DNA of 64,000 nucleotides from Streptomyces albofaciens JCM 4342 (GTDB taxonomy: Bacteria > Actinomycetota > Actinomycetes > Streptomycetales > Streptomycetaceae): assembly GCF_008634025.1 (NCBI RefSeq), contig NZ_PDCM01000001.1, positions 2,539,501-2,603,500 of the forward strand, given 5' to 3'. The position numbers and the translations under genes are program-made. Below are positions 1 through 10,400 of this stretch, one piece after another; position 1 is the stretch's first letter, and each line of letters begins with the position of its first letter. The notes below the pieces were generated by a model, which did no database searches, was not told the origin of the DNA, and saw only the letters and a list, made by a program, of their open reading frames with translations.

Positions 1-2727
1 GTCACCCCGGACGGCTCCGACGGCCTGCCGGACCGCGTCAAGCTGCTGGACCTGCTGGGCCTGGAGCCGCCGCGGGCCGACGAACTGGCCGCCCGCTGGA
101 CCAAGCGCCCGGCCTCCACCGGTGTCCTGCTCGGCACCGGCTACACCGGCCCGGTCACCTTCGACCTGGTCAAGGACGGCCCGCACGGCCTGATCGCGGG
201 CACCACCGGCGCCGGCAAGTCCGAACTCCTCCAGACGCTGGTGGCCTCCCTCGCGGCGGTCAACCGGCCGGACGAGATGACGTTCGTGCTCGTCGACTAC
301 AAGGGCGGCAGCGCCTTCGCGGGCTGCGAGCGGCTGCCGCACGTGCTGGGCATGGTCACCGACCTGGACAGTCACCTGGTCGAGCGGGCCCTGACCTCGC
401 TGACCGCCGAACTGACCCGCCGCGAACGCATCCTGGCCGACGCGGGCGCCAAGGACCACACCGAATACCGGGCGATGCGCCGCCGCGACCCCGCGCTGGC
501 CCCGCTGCCCAGGCTGCTGCTCATCATCGACGAGTTCGCCACCCTGGCCCGCGACGTGCCCGAGTTCGTGCCCGGCCTGGTCGGCATCGCCCAGCGTGGC
601 CGGTCGCTCGGCCTGCACCTGCTGCTCGCCACCCAGCGCCCGGCCGGTGTGGTCACCGCCGACATCCGCGCCAACACCAACCTGCGGATCTCGCTGCGCG
701 TCACCGACGCCCTCGACAGCCAGGACGTGCTGGAGGTCAACGACGCGGTCAGCATCTCCAGCGACACCCCGGGCCGTGCCCTGGCCCGGGTCGGGCACCG
801 CTCGGTGCTGCCGTTCCAGACCGCCTTCGTCGGCGCCGTACGCGACGGCGCGCAGGCCGCGCCCGCGGACGACGCGGACACCCCGGCCGGGCCGCAGCCC
901 GAGGCGGAGGTGTGGACCAGCGAACTGACCTGGTCGCTGCTGGGCCGTACGGCGGCCGAGCCCGCCGAGGAGACCGCGGACCTCTTCGACGCCATCCAGG
1001 AGGCGATGGACGAACGCGACGCGGCCACCGACCTGACGGCCCTGGTCGACGCGATCCAGGAGGCCGCCGGGCAGCTGGGGATCGAGCGGCAGCCCAGCCC
1101 CTGGCTGCCCGCGCTGCCGCCCGCGGTCAGCCTGGCCGAACTGCCCGAGCGGCCCGACCCGGGCGACGGGCGCCTCGCGCCGGTCGTCTGGGGCGTGGCC
1201 GACCTGCCGGGCGCCCAGCGCCAGGAGCCCCTGGAGCTGGACCTGGCCCGCTTCGGGCACCTGTACGTCCTGGGCACCCCGCGCTCCGGCCGCTCCCAGG
1301 TCCTGCGCACCATCGGCGGCGCCCTGGCCCAGCGGCACTCCAGCGCGGACGTGCACCTGTACGGCATCGACGCGGCTGGCGGCGCGCTGGCGGCGCTGTC
1401 CGAACTGCCGCACTGCGGCGCCGTCGTACCGCGCGCCGACCTGGAACGGCTCGGCCGCCTGCTGACCCGCCTTACCGCCGAGATGAGCGCCCGCCAGGAA
1501 CTGCTCACCTCGCACGGCGCGGCCAACCTCACCGAACTGCGCGCCCTCCTGAAGCCCGCCGAACGCCCCGCCCACATCGTCGTCCTGATCGACGGCTGGG
1601 ACTCGCTGGCCGCCCTCCTCGGCGACCACGACAACGGCCGGCCGGTCCAGGAGCTGACCGCGCTGATCCGCGAGGGCGCGCCGATGGGCCTGCACGTCAT
1701 CGCCACGTCCGAGCGGGCCCTGATGACCGGCAAGGTCGCCTCGCTCAACGACGAGCGGCTGCTGCTGCGGATGTCCGACCGCAACGAGTACAGCCTGGCG
1801 GGCATCTCGCCCAAGCAGGTGCCGGCCGTCGTCCCGCAGGGCCGCGGCTGGCGCGGCGGCAGCGGCACCGAAATACAGGTGGCGCTGCTCGGCGAGCCGA
1901 CGGAGGGGCCGGTCACCGGCCGCGATCAGGCCGAGGCGCTCAAGCGGATCGGGGAGCGGGCCGCCCGGCGCGACCGCGACCTGCCCGCGGCCCGCCGCCC
2001 CGCGCGCGTCATGAGCCTGCCGCGCCAGGTCTCCTTCACCGACGCGTACGAGAAGGTCCCGGCGGCCGACCGGCGTCCCCTGTGGGGCCTGCTCGGCGTC
2101 GGCGGCGACGAACTGGGCGCGATCGGCGTGGACTTCGCGGCCGACGCGCCGTCCTTCCTGGTCAGCGGCCCGCCCGGCAGCGGCCGGTCCACCGCGCTGA
2201 CCACGCTCGCGGTGTCCCTGCTGGCCGGCGGCACCCGGGTGGTCGCGCTCACCCCGCGCGAATCGCCGCTGCGCGGCCTGGCCCGGCACCCGCGGGCCGT
2301 GGTCGTCCAGGACCCCGACCCGCTGGCCGACGAGGTCACCGCGGCGCTGAACGCCGAACCGGGGCCCGCCGTGGTCCTGGTGGACGACGCCGACCTGCTC
2401 GCCCAGCTGCCCGCCGCCGACGCGGCGCTGCGCGAGGTCGCCACCACCGGCCGGGACCGCGGCATCGGCCTGGTCGCCGCCGCCACCGCCGAGACGCTGA
2501 CCTCGGTCGGCATCGGCTGGCTCGGCCTGGTGCGGCGCGTCCGCAAGGGCATGCTGCTCTCGCCGCAGTCACCGGGCGAGGGCGACATCCTCGGCGTACG
2601 GGTCCCGTACGACCTGCTGCGCGGCCGCCCGACCCCCGGGCGCGGCCTGACCGTCGACCCGGTCAGCGGCGCGCTGGTGTCGGTGCTGGTGCCGGAGACG
2701 GTGCTGCGCGACGGGGACGCGGGCTGA
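1..2727 (+). CDS. eccC: EccC-type FtsK/SpoIIIE ATPase of type VII secretion (5' end outside window)
   Basis: The reading frame is open from base 1, so this is the C-terminal 908 residues of a larger protein. Three consecutive FtsK/SpoIIIE-like ATPase domains are visible. Domain 1 has an intact Walker A GTTGAGKSE at fragment residues 67-75 and a Walker B LLLIIDE at 172-178. Domains 2 and 3 have GTPRSGRS (425-432) and GPPGSGRS (723-730), where the catalytic lysine is arginine. Three tandem ATPase domains are the hallmark of EccC, the membrane motor that recognises and drives export of WXG100 substrates. The WXG-type genes immediately downstream fit that role. The N-terminal membrane part, and an FHA domain if present, must lie upstream. 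Transcription ends at a strong hairpin 19 bases after the stop. Confidence 0.93.
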   Translation, partial: VTPDGSDGLPDRVKLLDLLGLEPPRADELAARWTKRPASTGVLLGTGYTGPVTFDLVKDGPHGLIAGTTGAGKSELLQTLVASLAAVNRPDEMTFVLVDYKGGSAFAGCERLPHVLGMVTDLDSHLVERALTSLTAELTRRERILADAGAKDHTEYRAMRRRDPALAPLPRLLLIIDEFATLARDVPEFVPGLVGIAQRGRSLGLHLLLATQRPAGVVTADIRANTNLRISLRVTDALDSQDVLEVNDAVSISSDTPGRALARVGHRSVLPFQTAFVGAVRDGAQAAPADDADTPAGPQPEAEVWTSELTWSLLGRTAAEPAEETADLFDAIQEAMDERDAATDLTALVDAIQEAAGQLGIERQPSPWLPALPPAVSLAELPERPDPGDGRLAPVVWGVADLPGAQRQEPLELDLARFGHLYVLGTPRSGRSQVLRTIGGALAQRHSSADVHLYGIDAAGGALAALSELPHCGAVVPRADLERLGRLLTRLTAEMSARQELLTSHGAANLTELRALLKPAERPAHIVVLIDGWDSLAALLGDHDNGRPVQELTALIREGAPMGLHVIATSERALMTGKVASLNDERLLLRMSDRNEYSLAGISPKQVPAVVPQGRGWRGGSGTEIQVALLGEPTEGPVTGRDQAEALKRIGERAARRDRDLPAARRPARVMSLPRQVSFTDAYEKVPAADRRPLWGLLGVGGDELGAIGVDFAADAPSFLVSGPPGSGRSTALTTLAVSLLAGGTRVVALTPRESPLRGLARHPRAVVVQDPDPLADEVTAALNAEPGPAVVLVDDADLLAQLPAADAALREVATTGRDRGIGLVAAATAETLTSVGIGWLGLVRRVRKGMLLSPQSPGEGDILGVRVPYDLLRGRPTPGRGLTVDPVSGALVSVLVPETVLRDGDAG

Positions 2728-2745
2728 CCGGCCGGCCCGTACGAA

Positions 2746-2793
2746 CGACGGTGCCCCGCCACCGGACGGAAGTCCGGTGGCGGGGCACCGTCG
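2746..2793. terminator. 22-bp perfect hairpin with GGAA tetraloop, bidirectional terminator
   Basis: Arms 2746-2767 and 2772-2793 are perfect reverse complements around a GGAA (GNRA-class) loop. The hairpin lies between the convergent eccC (plus) and WXG100-like (minus) stop codons, so it can end both transcripts. There is no T-run on either side. Confidence 0.8.
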
Positions 2794-2814
2794 CGTGGTG
2801 CGGAAGGCCGAGGG

Positions 2815-3123
2815 TCAGCCGGCCTTCTTGGCGCCGGCCGCGATGTCCGCGTCGATCTTCTCGATGTTGTTCTTGATCTGGTTGAACTGGTTGGCGAAGG
2901 AGTTGATGGACTCCACGGCCTTCTGCAGCGACGCGGTGAGGTTGTTGTACGACTCCTTCAGCGCCGGGCTGCTCTGCTGCATGAACATGCCGTTGTCCAG
3001 CAGGCCCTCGACCGTGGTCTTGGTGCTCAGCAGCAGCGGGTTGATGTCGTTGACGGCCTGGTTCATCACGCCGGAGACGCGCTGGATCTCGTTGTAGTCG
3101 AGGTTGATGTTGCCTGCGGGCAT
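2815..3123 (-). CDS. WXG100-family (EsxA/EsxB-like) small secreted protein
   Basis: A 102-residue all-helical protein without signal peptide, the size and build of WXG100 T7SS substrates: two amphipathic helices (about 8-42 and 50-95) joined by a short turn. The classical W-x-G in the turn is replaced by DNG around residues 43-45, and no clear C-terminal YxxxD/E export motif is seen. It may therefore be the non-signal partner of a heterodimer. The ATG is supported by GGGAG eight bases upstream. It lies 84 bases downstream of a WXG-containing gene on the same strand, probably in one transcript, and faces eccC. Family assignment rests on size, helical pattern and neighbours. Confidence 0.82.
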   Translation of the reverse strand: MPAGNINLDYNEIQRVSGVMNQAVNDINPLLLSTKTTVEGLLDNGMFMQQSSPALKESYNNLTASLQKAVESINSFANQFNQIKNNIEKIDADIAAGAKKAG

Positions 3124-3207
3124 GGTGCTGTCTCCCTGGGTCGGTGTGGGGATGGATGGGGTTCCGGACGGGGTCCGGGGCGCGCCGGGCCGTCGGGGGA
3201 CGGGCCG

Positions 3208-4224
3208 TCAGTCGTCGGACTTCTTCGGCTTCCAGCCGGTGTCCCCCTCGGCGTCGTCGCTCGTCCACTCCTCCGTCTTGCCGTCGGTCACCACGGTCTT
3301 GGTGCCGCTGCCGTCCTCGTTGACCTCGATGGTGGTGGTCACCTCGTGGCCGTTGAGGTCGACGGAGGAGTGGGTCGTGCCTTTCACCGTCTGCTCGTTG
3401 CCGTCCTCGTCGGGACCGACGGTGGTGTAGGTGGTCTTCGTTTCCCGGTGACCGGTCTTCTGGTCGGTGACCGAGGTGGTCGTGCCGGTCGTCGTGCTCT
3501 CGTTGCCCTCGGTGTCCTTCGTCTTGCTGGTGAAGTCGTCCGTGGTGGTCTTGTGCTCGGTCGTCTCGGTCGTCGTCGAGGTACCGGTGGTCTTGGTGAC
3601 GCTCCCGAACACGTCCGTCGACTCGGAGTCGTACGTGCCGTCGGCGTGGTAGTTCGTGGTGTCGGTCGACTTCAGCCCCGTCTTGGTCTCCATCGTCGTG
3701 GTGATCTTCGTCGGCTTGCCGTCCGGCCCGTACTCGTACGTGGTGGTGGTCTTGTTGCCGTGCCCGTCGTCGGTGGTCCACTCGTGGGGACGCTCACCGG
3801 GCTTCTCGGGCTCCTTCGGCAGCAGGGACGGGTCGAGGTCCGGGTGTTCCTTCTTGGCGTTCTCGACCGCCTCGTGCCAGGCGTTCCACTCCTTGTCGCG
3901 GGCGGCCCACAGGTCGGAGGAGATCTGTGCGCTCTGCTTGGCCGCCTTGTTGGCCAGGTCGAAATCCCAGTCGGCCCACTTCTGCGCCACGCCCGTGTAG
4001 AGGTTCTTCAGCTTTTCCAGCTTCTCCTCGGAGCGTTTGAAGGAACCTTTCCACGTCGAGTAGTACTTGCGGATCGCCGCGACGGCCACCCGTGAGCCGA
4101 CCTCGTCGACCGAGTACTCCTGCTTGCTCTCGCGGGCCTGCTTGACCTCGTCCTTCAGCTTGCCGGACTTCTGTGCGACATCGTTGAGCAGCTCGTAGTC
4201 AACGGCAATGTCGGACACGGTCAC
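3208..4224 (-). CDS. WXG-domain protein with long Thr-rich repeat tail, probable T7SS substrate
   Basis: 338 residues. Residues 1-115 are helical and contain a true W-K-G motif at 58-60, as in WXG100 proteins. Residues ~115-150 are a Pro/Glu linker. Residues ~150-338 are a low-complexity region of Thr, Gly, Asp and Lys with repeated Y-x-x-DG and TTT-type strands (for example YEYGPDGKPTK), loosely like YD/RHS beta repeats. There is no signal peptide or membrane segment, so export would be through the ESX system encoded beside it. The GTG at 4224 is used here; a second in-frame GTG two codons later is better spaced from GAGGGG and equally possible. The exact function is unknown. Confidence 0.75.
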   Translation of the reverse strand: MTVSDIAVDYELLNDVAQKSGKLKDEVKQARESKQEYSVDEVGSRVAVAAIRKYYSTWKGSFKRSEEKLEKLKNLYTGVAQKWADWDFDLANKAAKQSAQISSDLWAARDKEWNAWHEAVENAKKEHPDLDPSLLPKEPEKPGERPHEWTTDDGHGNKTTTTYEYGPDGKPTKITTTMETKTGLKSTDTTNYHADGTYDSESTDVFGSVTKTTGTSTTTETTEHKTTTDDFTSKTKDTEGNESTTTGTTTSVTDQKTGHRETKTTYTTVGPDEDGNEQTVKGTTHSSVDLNGHEVTTTIEVNEDGSGTKTVVTDGKTEEWTSDDAEGDTGWKPKKSDD

Positions 4225-4329
4225 ACCCCTCGCGCTGTTCCGGAGATCACTTCACGTCTCTCATGGTCAAACGCACGCCGAAGCGGAACGGTTCACCCCT
4301 GATCCGGAGAAGCGGCCGGAAGTGATGTC

Positions 4330-4344
4330 GTTCACACGGTGAAC
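4330..4344. promoter_or_regulatory. Perfect inverted repeat GTTCAC-ACG-GTGAAC in divergent intergenic region
   Basis: The 228-bp gap (4225-4452) between the divergent WXG gene and the giant gene carries this 6-3-6 palindrome. A half-site CGGTTCAC lies at 4289-4296 and a related CGGCTCAC near 4348-4355. The spacing and position suit an operator for a dimeric regulator acting on one or both T7SS transcripts. No regulator is identified. Confidence 0.4.
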
Positions 4345-4452
4345 CGATCGGCTCACAGATACGTAAACGTAGGTGTGGTGTCCCCGAGCCGGCTGCGCTG
4401 AGCGCGCCGGACGTGACACGAGTGAACGGTTTGCTGCGCGAAGGGAAGAGGC

Positions 4453-7400
4453 TTGGCTACGCGTCCCGGTGACTGGGGGGCCCTCGGCCTCGACGGCGAC
4501 CCGACCCCGGGGGACGCCTCCGCCATCACCACCATCGCCGACGCGATGCGCGACCTCGCCACCCACGCGGGCACCATCAACAACGGCCTCAAGGCCCTCC
4601 AGCAGACCGCCGGGGACGGCCAGCGTTTCATCGGCAAGACCGCCGACCAGCTGCGCGACCTGGTCGACGACCACCTGCACAACTTCGTCGGCCACGTCGA
4701 GGAGTCCTTCACCCAGGCCGAGGCGGCACTGCGCAAGTACGCCACCGCCGTCACCGACGCGCAGGCCGACGCCGACGCGGCCCTGGCCGCCGTCCAGGGG
4801 CTGGACGAGGACGACCCGCAGCGGCAGACCCACAAGGACCGGGCCGACGAGGCGAAGTCCGCGCTCAGCGCCGCGGCGAGCACCCTGGACAAGTCGCTGA
4901 CCTCGGCCGGGTCGCTGATGGTCCAGCCGGTCAGCGACTGCGACCTGTTCTGGGAAGCCTTCCAGTGGCTGACCATCGTGCTGTCCGTCATCGCCATCTT
5001 CACCGGCGGTGTCCTCGCGGTCCTCGCCTGGGGCATGAACGCGGTCCTGCTGATCAAGACCATCGTCGACTTCAGCCAGGGCAAGGCCAGCGGCCTGGAG
5101 CTCGGGCTCGCCTTCCTCGGCGTGCTCTTCCCCACCACCAAGGCCCTGCCGGTCGGCTCCATCATCAAGGGCCTGGGCAGCGCCCTCAAGGGCGGCGTCG
5201 AGGGCATCGCGGGCGCCGGCAAGAACATCATCAAGGAGATCGGCCACTTCTCCTCGCTGCACGGCATTCCGAAGGTCGTGGTGGCACCGATCGTGCTCGG
5301 CATCCACGCGGCCCCCGCCTTCAACGTCGTCAACGGCTTCAAGGGGCTGGGCAATCTCGGCAAGGGCGGCTGGGAGTCGCTGGTCAAGACCGTCACCAAG
5401 GACTGGGCCGACGTCACCAAGGGCGTCGCCGGGGACTGGGGCAAGATCGGCGCGTACGCGAAGGTCACCTTCGAACGGCTCGGCCGGGCCGGTATCGCCA
5501 CCATCCTCCCCCTGGACTTCACCGAGATGGGCGTGCTGGGCATCGGCGGCGCCGCGCGGCTCGCCTTCGCCGAACGGGTGCTCGGCATCCCGCAGCCGGA
5601 CCTGCAGAAGCTGCTGGCCAACGCGGGGCGTACGGACGCGGCGGTGCGCGACGGCACCTTCGGCATCGGCCCGCTGGCGCCGTTCCGGCCCGTCGGCGGC
5701 AACGGCGTGCACTTCGTGCCGGGCGGCTTCGTGGACCTGTCGGCCCTGCACCTCGTCCCCGGCGGGTTCCACGGCGTGTCGATCCCCGGCGTGCACATTC
5801 CCTCCGTGTCGCCCGGCAGCCTCACCAAGTTCCCCGGAGCCGCCGTACCGAACGGCATCGGCGGACTCCACCTGGACGGACTGGGAGCCTTCCGGCCGGG
5901 CGGGCCGACCGCCTTCAACGTCAACGTCCCCGGCAACCTGGTGCCCAACGGACTGGGCTCGTTCGGGCACGGTGGCCTGAACGTCAACCTGCCGAAGAAC
6001 CTGGGTGATGTGGGTTCTTTGGGCTCGTTCGGACACACCGGTCTCAACTTCAATCTCCCCGGAAACCTGGGCAACCCCGGGTTCAAGGGGCTGGGTTCCG
6101 TCCCGCACGCCGGCGTGCACGTCCCGCACACCGTCAACGCCCCGCACAACATCAGTGTCCCGGGCGGGACCGGCGTGCCGCACGGCATCACCGTGCCCAG
6201 CGGCTCCTTCACGCACACCGGCCTGCACATCGACCAGCCCGCGCCGGTGACCACCCCGCACCTGCCGGGCACCACCACGCTCGACAACGGCCTGACCGTC
6301 CCGGACGCGCACGGCGCCGGTGCCACCCGGCTCATCCAGCAGACCGACTTCGCGGCGGGCAACGTCCGCCTGGACAGCAACCTGTTGCTGTCCGCCGACA
6401 CCGCCATCGACCTGCTCAAGGACACCCACGTGTCGTCCCCGCTGGGGCACGGGGTGGCGGAGGCGGCCAACGTCCGCGTCCCGGAGGTGTCGTTCGACGG
6501 CGGCTTCATGCACGGCATCGGCGACGGCCACTCCATGGCCCGCGGCGCCATCGGGCACGGCGAGGCACTGGAAGACTGGACCTTCCCCGAGCTGACCGCG
6601 CTGGCCAACGGCGACGTCGCGGTGACCGCCTTCCACGCGGACGGCATCAGCTTCCGCATCGGCGACGCGGCGCCGCGCACGATCACCGCGGAGGACCTGG
6701 CCGGCACGGTGCCCGGCGGGCCCGCGAAGGTGGGGACGACGGACACGCAGAACCTGGCGAACCCGCACAACCCGGCGCAGACCCACCATCTGACGGGTAC
6801 GCAGCAGGTGCCCGGTGGCGCGGGACAGACGCCGGGCGCGCACGGTGGTGCGGAAACGATCCGGCCGACGGGTGTGGGAGCCCAGGGTGACGTGTCCGCC
6901 CTCGTGGGCGCCGTACCCCCGCCCCGCAACCTCACCAAGACCCCCGACGGCATACCGGCGGCCGGCGCCCAGGACCCGCTGCGGCTGAAGACCCCGGAGA
7001 CCGGCAAGACCCCGGAGACCGGCAAGGCCACGGCCGACGGCTCCGGCGCCGCCGCCGGGACGGCGCCCCGGCCCGTCGTCAACGAGCACGACCTGGCGAT
7101 GAGCCTGCTCGACACCGGCGACCGCAAGCCGCTCCCGTCCACCGGCCAGAGTGCCGCTTCCGGCAGCCCCTCCGGCGTGTCCGCCGTCCCCGACCTGGAC
7201 GGCGCGGGCGCCCGCGGCGCCACCGGTCCCGCCGACCACAGCGTCCTCGACCTGATCGCCCACCCGGGCGGCCCGGCGAAGGCGGCGGACGAGGCGGCCG
7301 CCGCCGTACCGGCCGCCGTGCGGGCCACCGAGCACACGCCCACGCCCGCCCCCGCGCCGAAGCCCGAGCCCACGCCCAGCCCCGCGCCCGGGCCGAAGGG

Positions 7401-10400
7401 CCCCGTCGCCGGTCCTCCGGGCCACCGCTTCGGCGGCTTCTCCGGCGCCGCGGCCATGAACCAGCGCCTGCGTGCCCACCACGAACTGATCCTCGGCGGT
7501 TCGACCGGCCCCGAGGCCGGCGCGAAGCTCAACGCCTGGGCCGGTTACGAACACGCGCTCTCGGAGCTGGGGAAGGCCGAGCGCAAGGTGGACGAGGTGA
7601 CGCCGCCGCCCGGCGCGGCCGCCGGCGAGCCCTCGCCCGCCCTGGCCGACGCCCTGGACGAACTGGGCGTCAAGCAGGCCGAGGTCGCCAAGGCCGAGGC
7701 CAGGCTGGACGAACTGGGCATCGACGGACCGCGTACCCGCAAGCAGATCAACGCCCTCACCGGCGGCATCTTCGGCGAACACGGCCCCGGCGGTGTCCCC
7801 CGCCCGCAGCCGCGGCCGGAGGCGCAGGCCGTGCCGACCGCCGACCTCGGCAAGGGCAGGACGGACCTCGCGGACGCCGGGCCGGTACCGACCGCCGACA
7901 AGGGCAAGGGCGTGGCCGACGTCACCACCCCCGAGCCCGCCCCGCACATCGACAAGGGCAAGGCCACTTCGGACTTCGCGGAGCCCGAGCCCGTACCGGA
8001 GACGCACGTCCCGCGCACCCCCGCGCCGGACCGGCTCGGTCACACGCCCGGTTCCGGGATCGGTGACCGTGCCGCGGTCCGGCACGACATCGTCACCGGT
8101 GGGGCGAGCGGACCGCAGGCGGAGCTGCGGCTCGGCGCGTGGGAGCGGTACGAGCGGGCGTCGTTCGACCTGGCGAAGGCCCAGGACAAGGTGGACGGGC
8201 TGGTGCCCAAGGCGGGGCAGCCGGGACCGTCCACGCCGTCCGCCGCCGCGATCGAGGCGCTGGACGATCTGGGTGCCAAGCGCGCCGAGTTCGCCGACGC
8301 GGAGGCGCGGCTCGGCGACCTGGGCATGGACCCGCACGGCATCCGGCAGCAGATCGACGACGCCAACACCGCGATCGCCGTCGACCGGGCGCAGCGCGGG
8401 GAGTACGTCGGCCCGCTCGGCGGCGCACCGTCCCCGCACGGCGGCGACCCGCTGCCGGTCGGACCGCACGACTGGTCCCCCGACCCGGAGGCGCCGCACG
8501 CCCTGTGGCCCGAACCGGGCACCCACGGGGCCGGCCGCACCATGGTCAACCAGTCCTTCCGCGACCTGCCGTACGCGGGCCACCAGCCGCTCACGGCGGG
8601 GGACTACCTGAGCTGGATGCGGGCGAGCACGGAGGAGGGCCGCCCGCTGTCCTACGTGGTCAACACCATCGTCTCGTACCGCGAGATCGGCGGCGGCAAG
8701 CTCCAGGACTTCCTCGACTCCATCACCCGCGGCCTGGACGGCTACGACGGCCGCCTCGGTGTGGTGATCGGCGTCAACGGCAGGCTGGAGGACCTCGCCG
8801 CCATCCACCGCGCGATGGACGACGCCCTCGCCTCGGTGCACTTCGACCACCCGCTGGCGATGGTGGCCACCACCTTCTACGGCGACGCGTTCCCGTACGG
8901 CACCATCCGCAACCTCACCATGACCAGCCCCGCGGCCCGGTCGATGGCGCATTCGATGATGCACGGCGGCGGGGCGGCCGGCCCCAGCCACCCGTACTGG
9001 GCCTTCATGGACTTCGACGTGTACGAGCACACCGTCCCCAGCGGCCGGCACGTCTTCGACCACTTCGACCGGGAGCTGAACCTGGGCGCGGGCGGGGCCG
9101 TGGACGACTGGGCCAAGAAGCTCCCCGACGACACGGGTGCCGGGGGGAAGGCGGCCGACGACTCCGCGGCGGTGGCGGACGTGCCCGACACCCCGCCGCT
9201 GCGCCCGCTGGTGATGACCGGCGGCTACCGGGTGCCCGCCAAGACCGGCGAGACGGTGATCGTCGACGGCGTCGAGGTGGACCGCTCGGTGGTGGACCTG
9301 ATCCGGGCGACCAAGACCCGCGACGACACGCCCGAGGGCATGGTCTTCACCCAGCAGCTGGTGGACAAGTTCGCGTCCGTCGTCGACTCCGACATGCGCA
9401 TCCGCGCCAAGATGGCCGGCTTCCACGGCCTGCTGCCGTACGGGCCCGAGCCGAACCTCTTCGTGGACGCCGCCATCACCATGGTGGACGACGTGCGGCT
9501 GGCCGAGGGCGTCTGGCGGCCGGTCCGGTTCGGCGGCGGCACCGGTGAGTACAAGGGGCTGCGGGAGCGGCTCAATTACTTCAACGCCTGGGAACTGGAC
9601 CAGACCCTGCCGGACCTCCCGGGCAACACGGTCGCGCGGGAGATCGCCGCCGCCAACTCCGTGCTGCCCGACCGGGGCACCGCGTTCCTGGCCGACTTCG
9701 TCGACGGCGCCGTCCCCACCGACCTCTCGCGTCTGATGTCGGGCTACTACAAGCACGGCAAGGCCGGTGGCGTCGGCAACATGCCGCAGGAGCACCTGAC
9801 CCCGAAGAACGTGGTGGAGCACGTCTTCGCCCGGGACACCTTCGACCTGGAACCGAGCCTGTCGCGCGCCAAGGACGACACGAAGTTCAAGGAGATCCGC
9901 GAGGACCTGGCCAAGGGGAAGTCGCCGGAGCAGGCCTTCAAGGACGATCCGCTCAAGCCCGTCGGCATCGACGGGCGGCGGCCGGAGTTCAACGAGCACC
10001 CCCGCGCCACCGTCGAGCGGCTGGGCGCCGGGCTGGGGGCCGACCACAACACCCTCGGCCTGAACATCTCCATCCGCGTACCGGGCAAGCCGGACGGGCT
10101 CGTGGTGGGCATCGTGCCCGCGGACAAGCGGTTCCTCAGCCACGCGGTGGCCACCGCCCCCGAGGAACTGGCGTACAAGCGGCTGCAGAACTACGTGATC
10201 GCCGAGGTGCTGCCCCAGGGCGGCCTGCCGCACGACTCGCTGCTGCGCGCCCTGCCCGAACCGCCCGTGGGCGGCTCCGGCCCGAAGGGGCCCGGGATGA
10301 AGCCGGGCACCATCCTGGACGCCCCGGCGCTGCTGACGCAGGTCCAGCGGCAGATGGGCAAGAACGGCGTCGAAAACATGATCAACGACGCCTACGCCCA

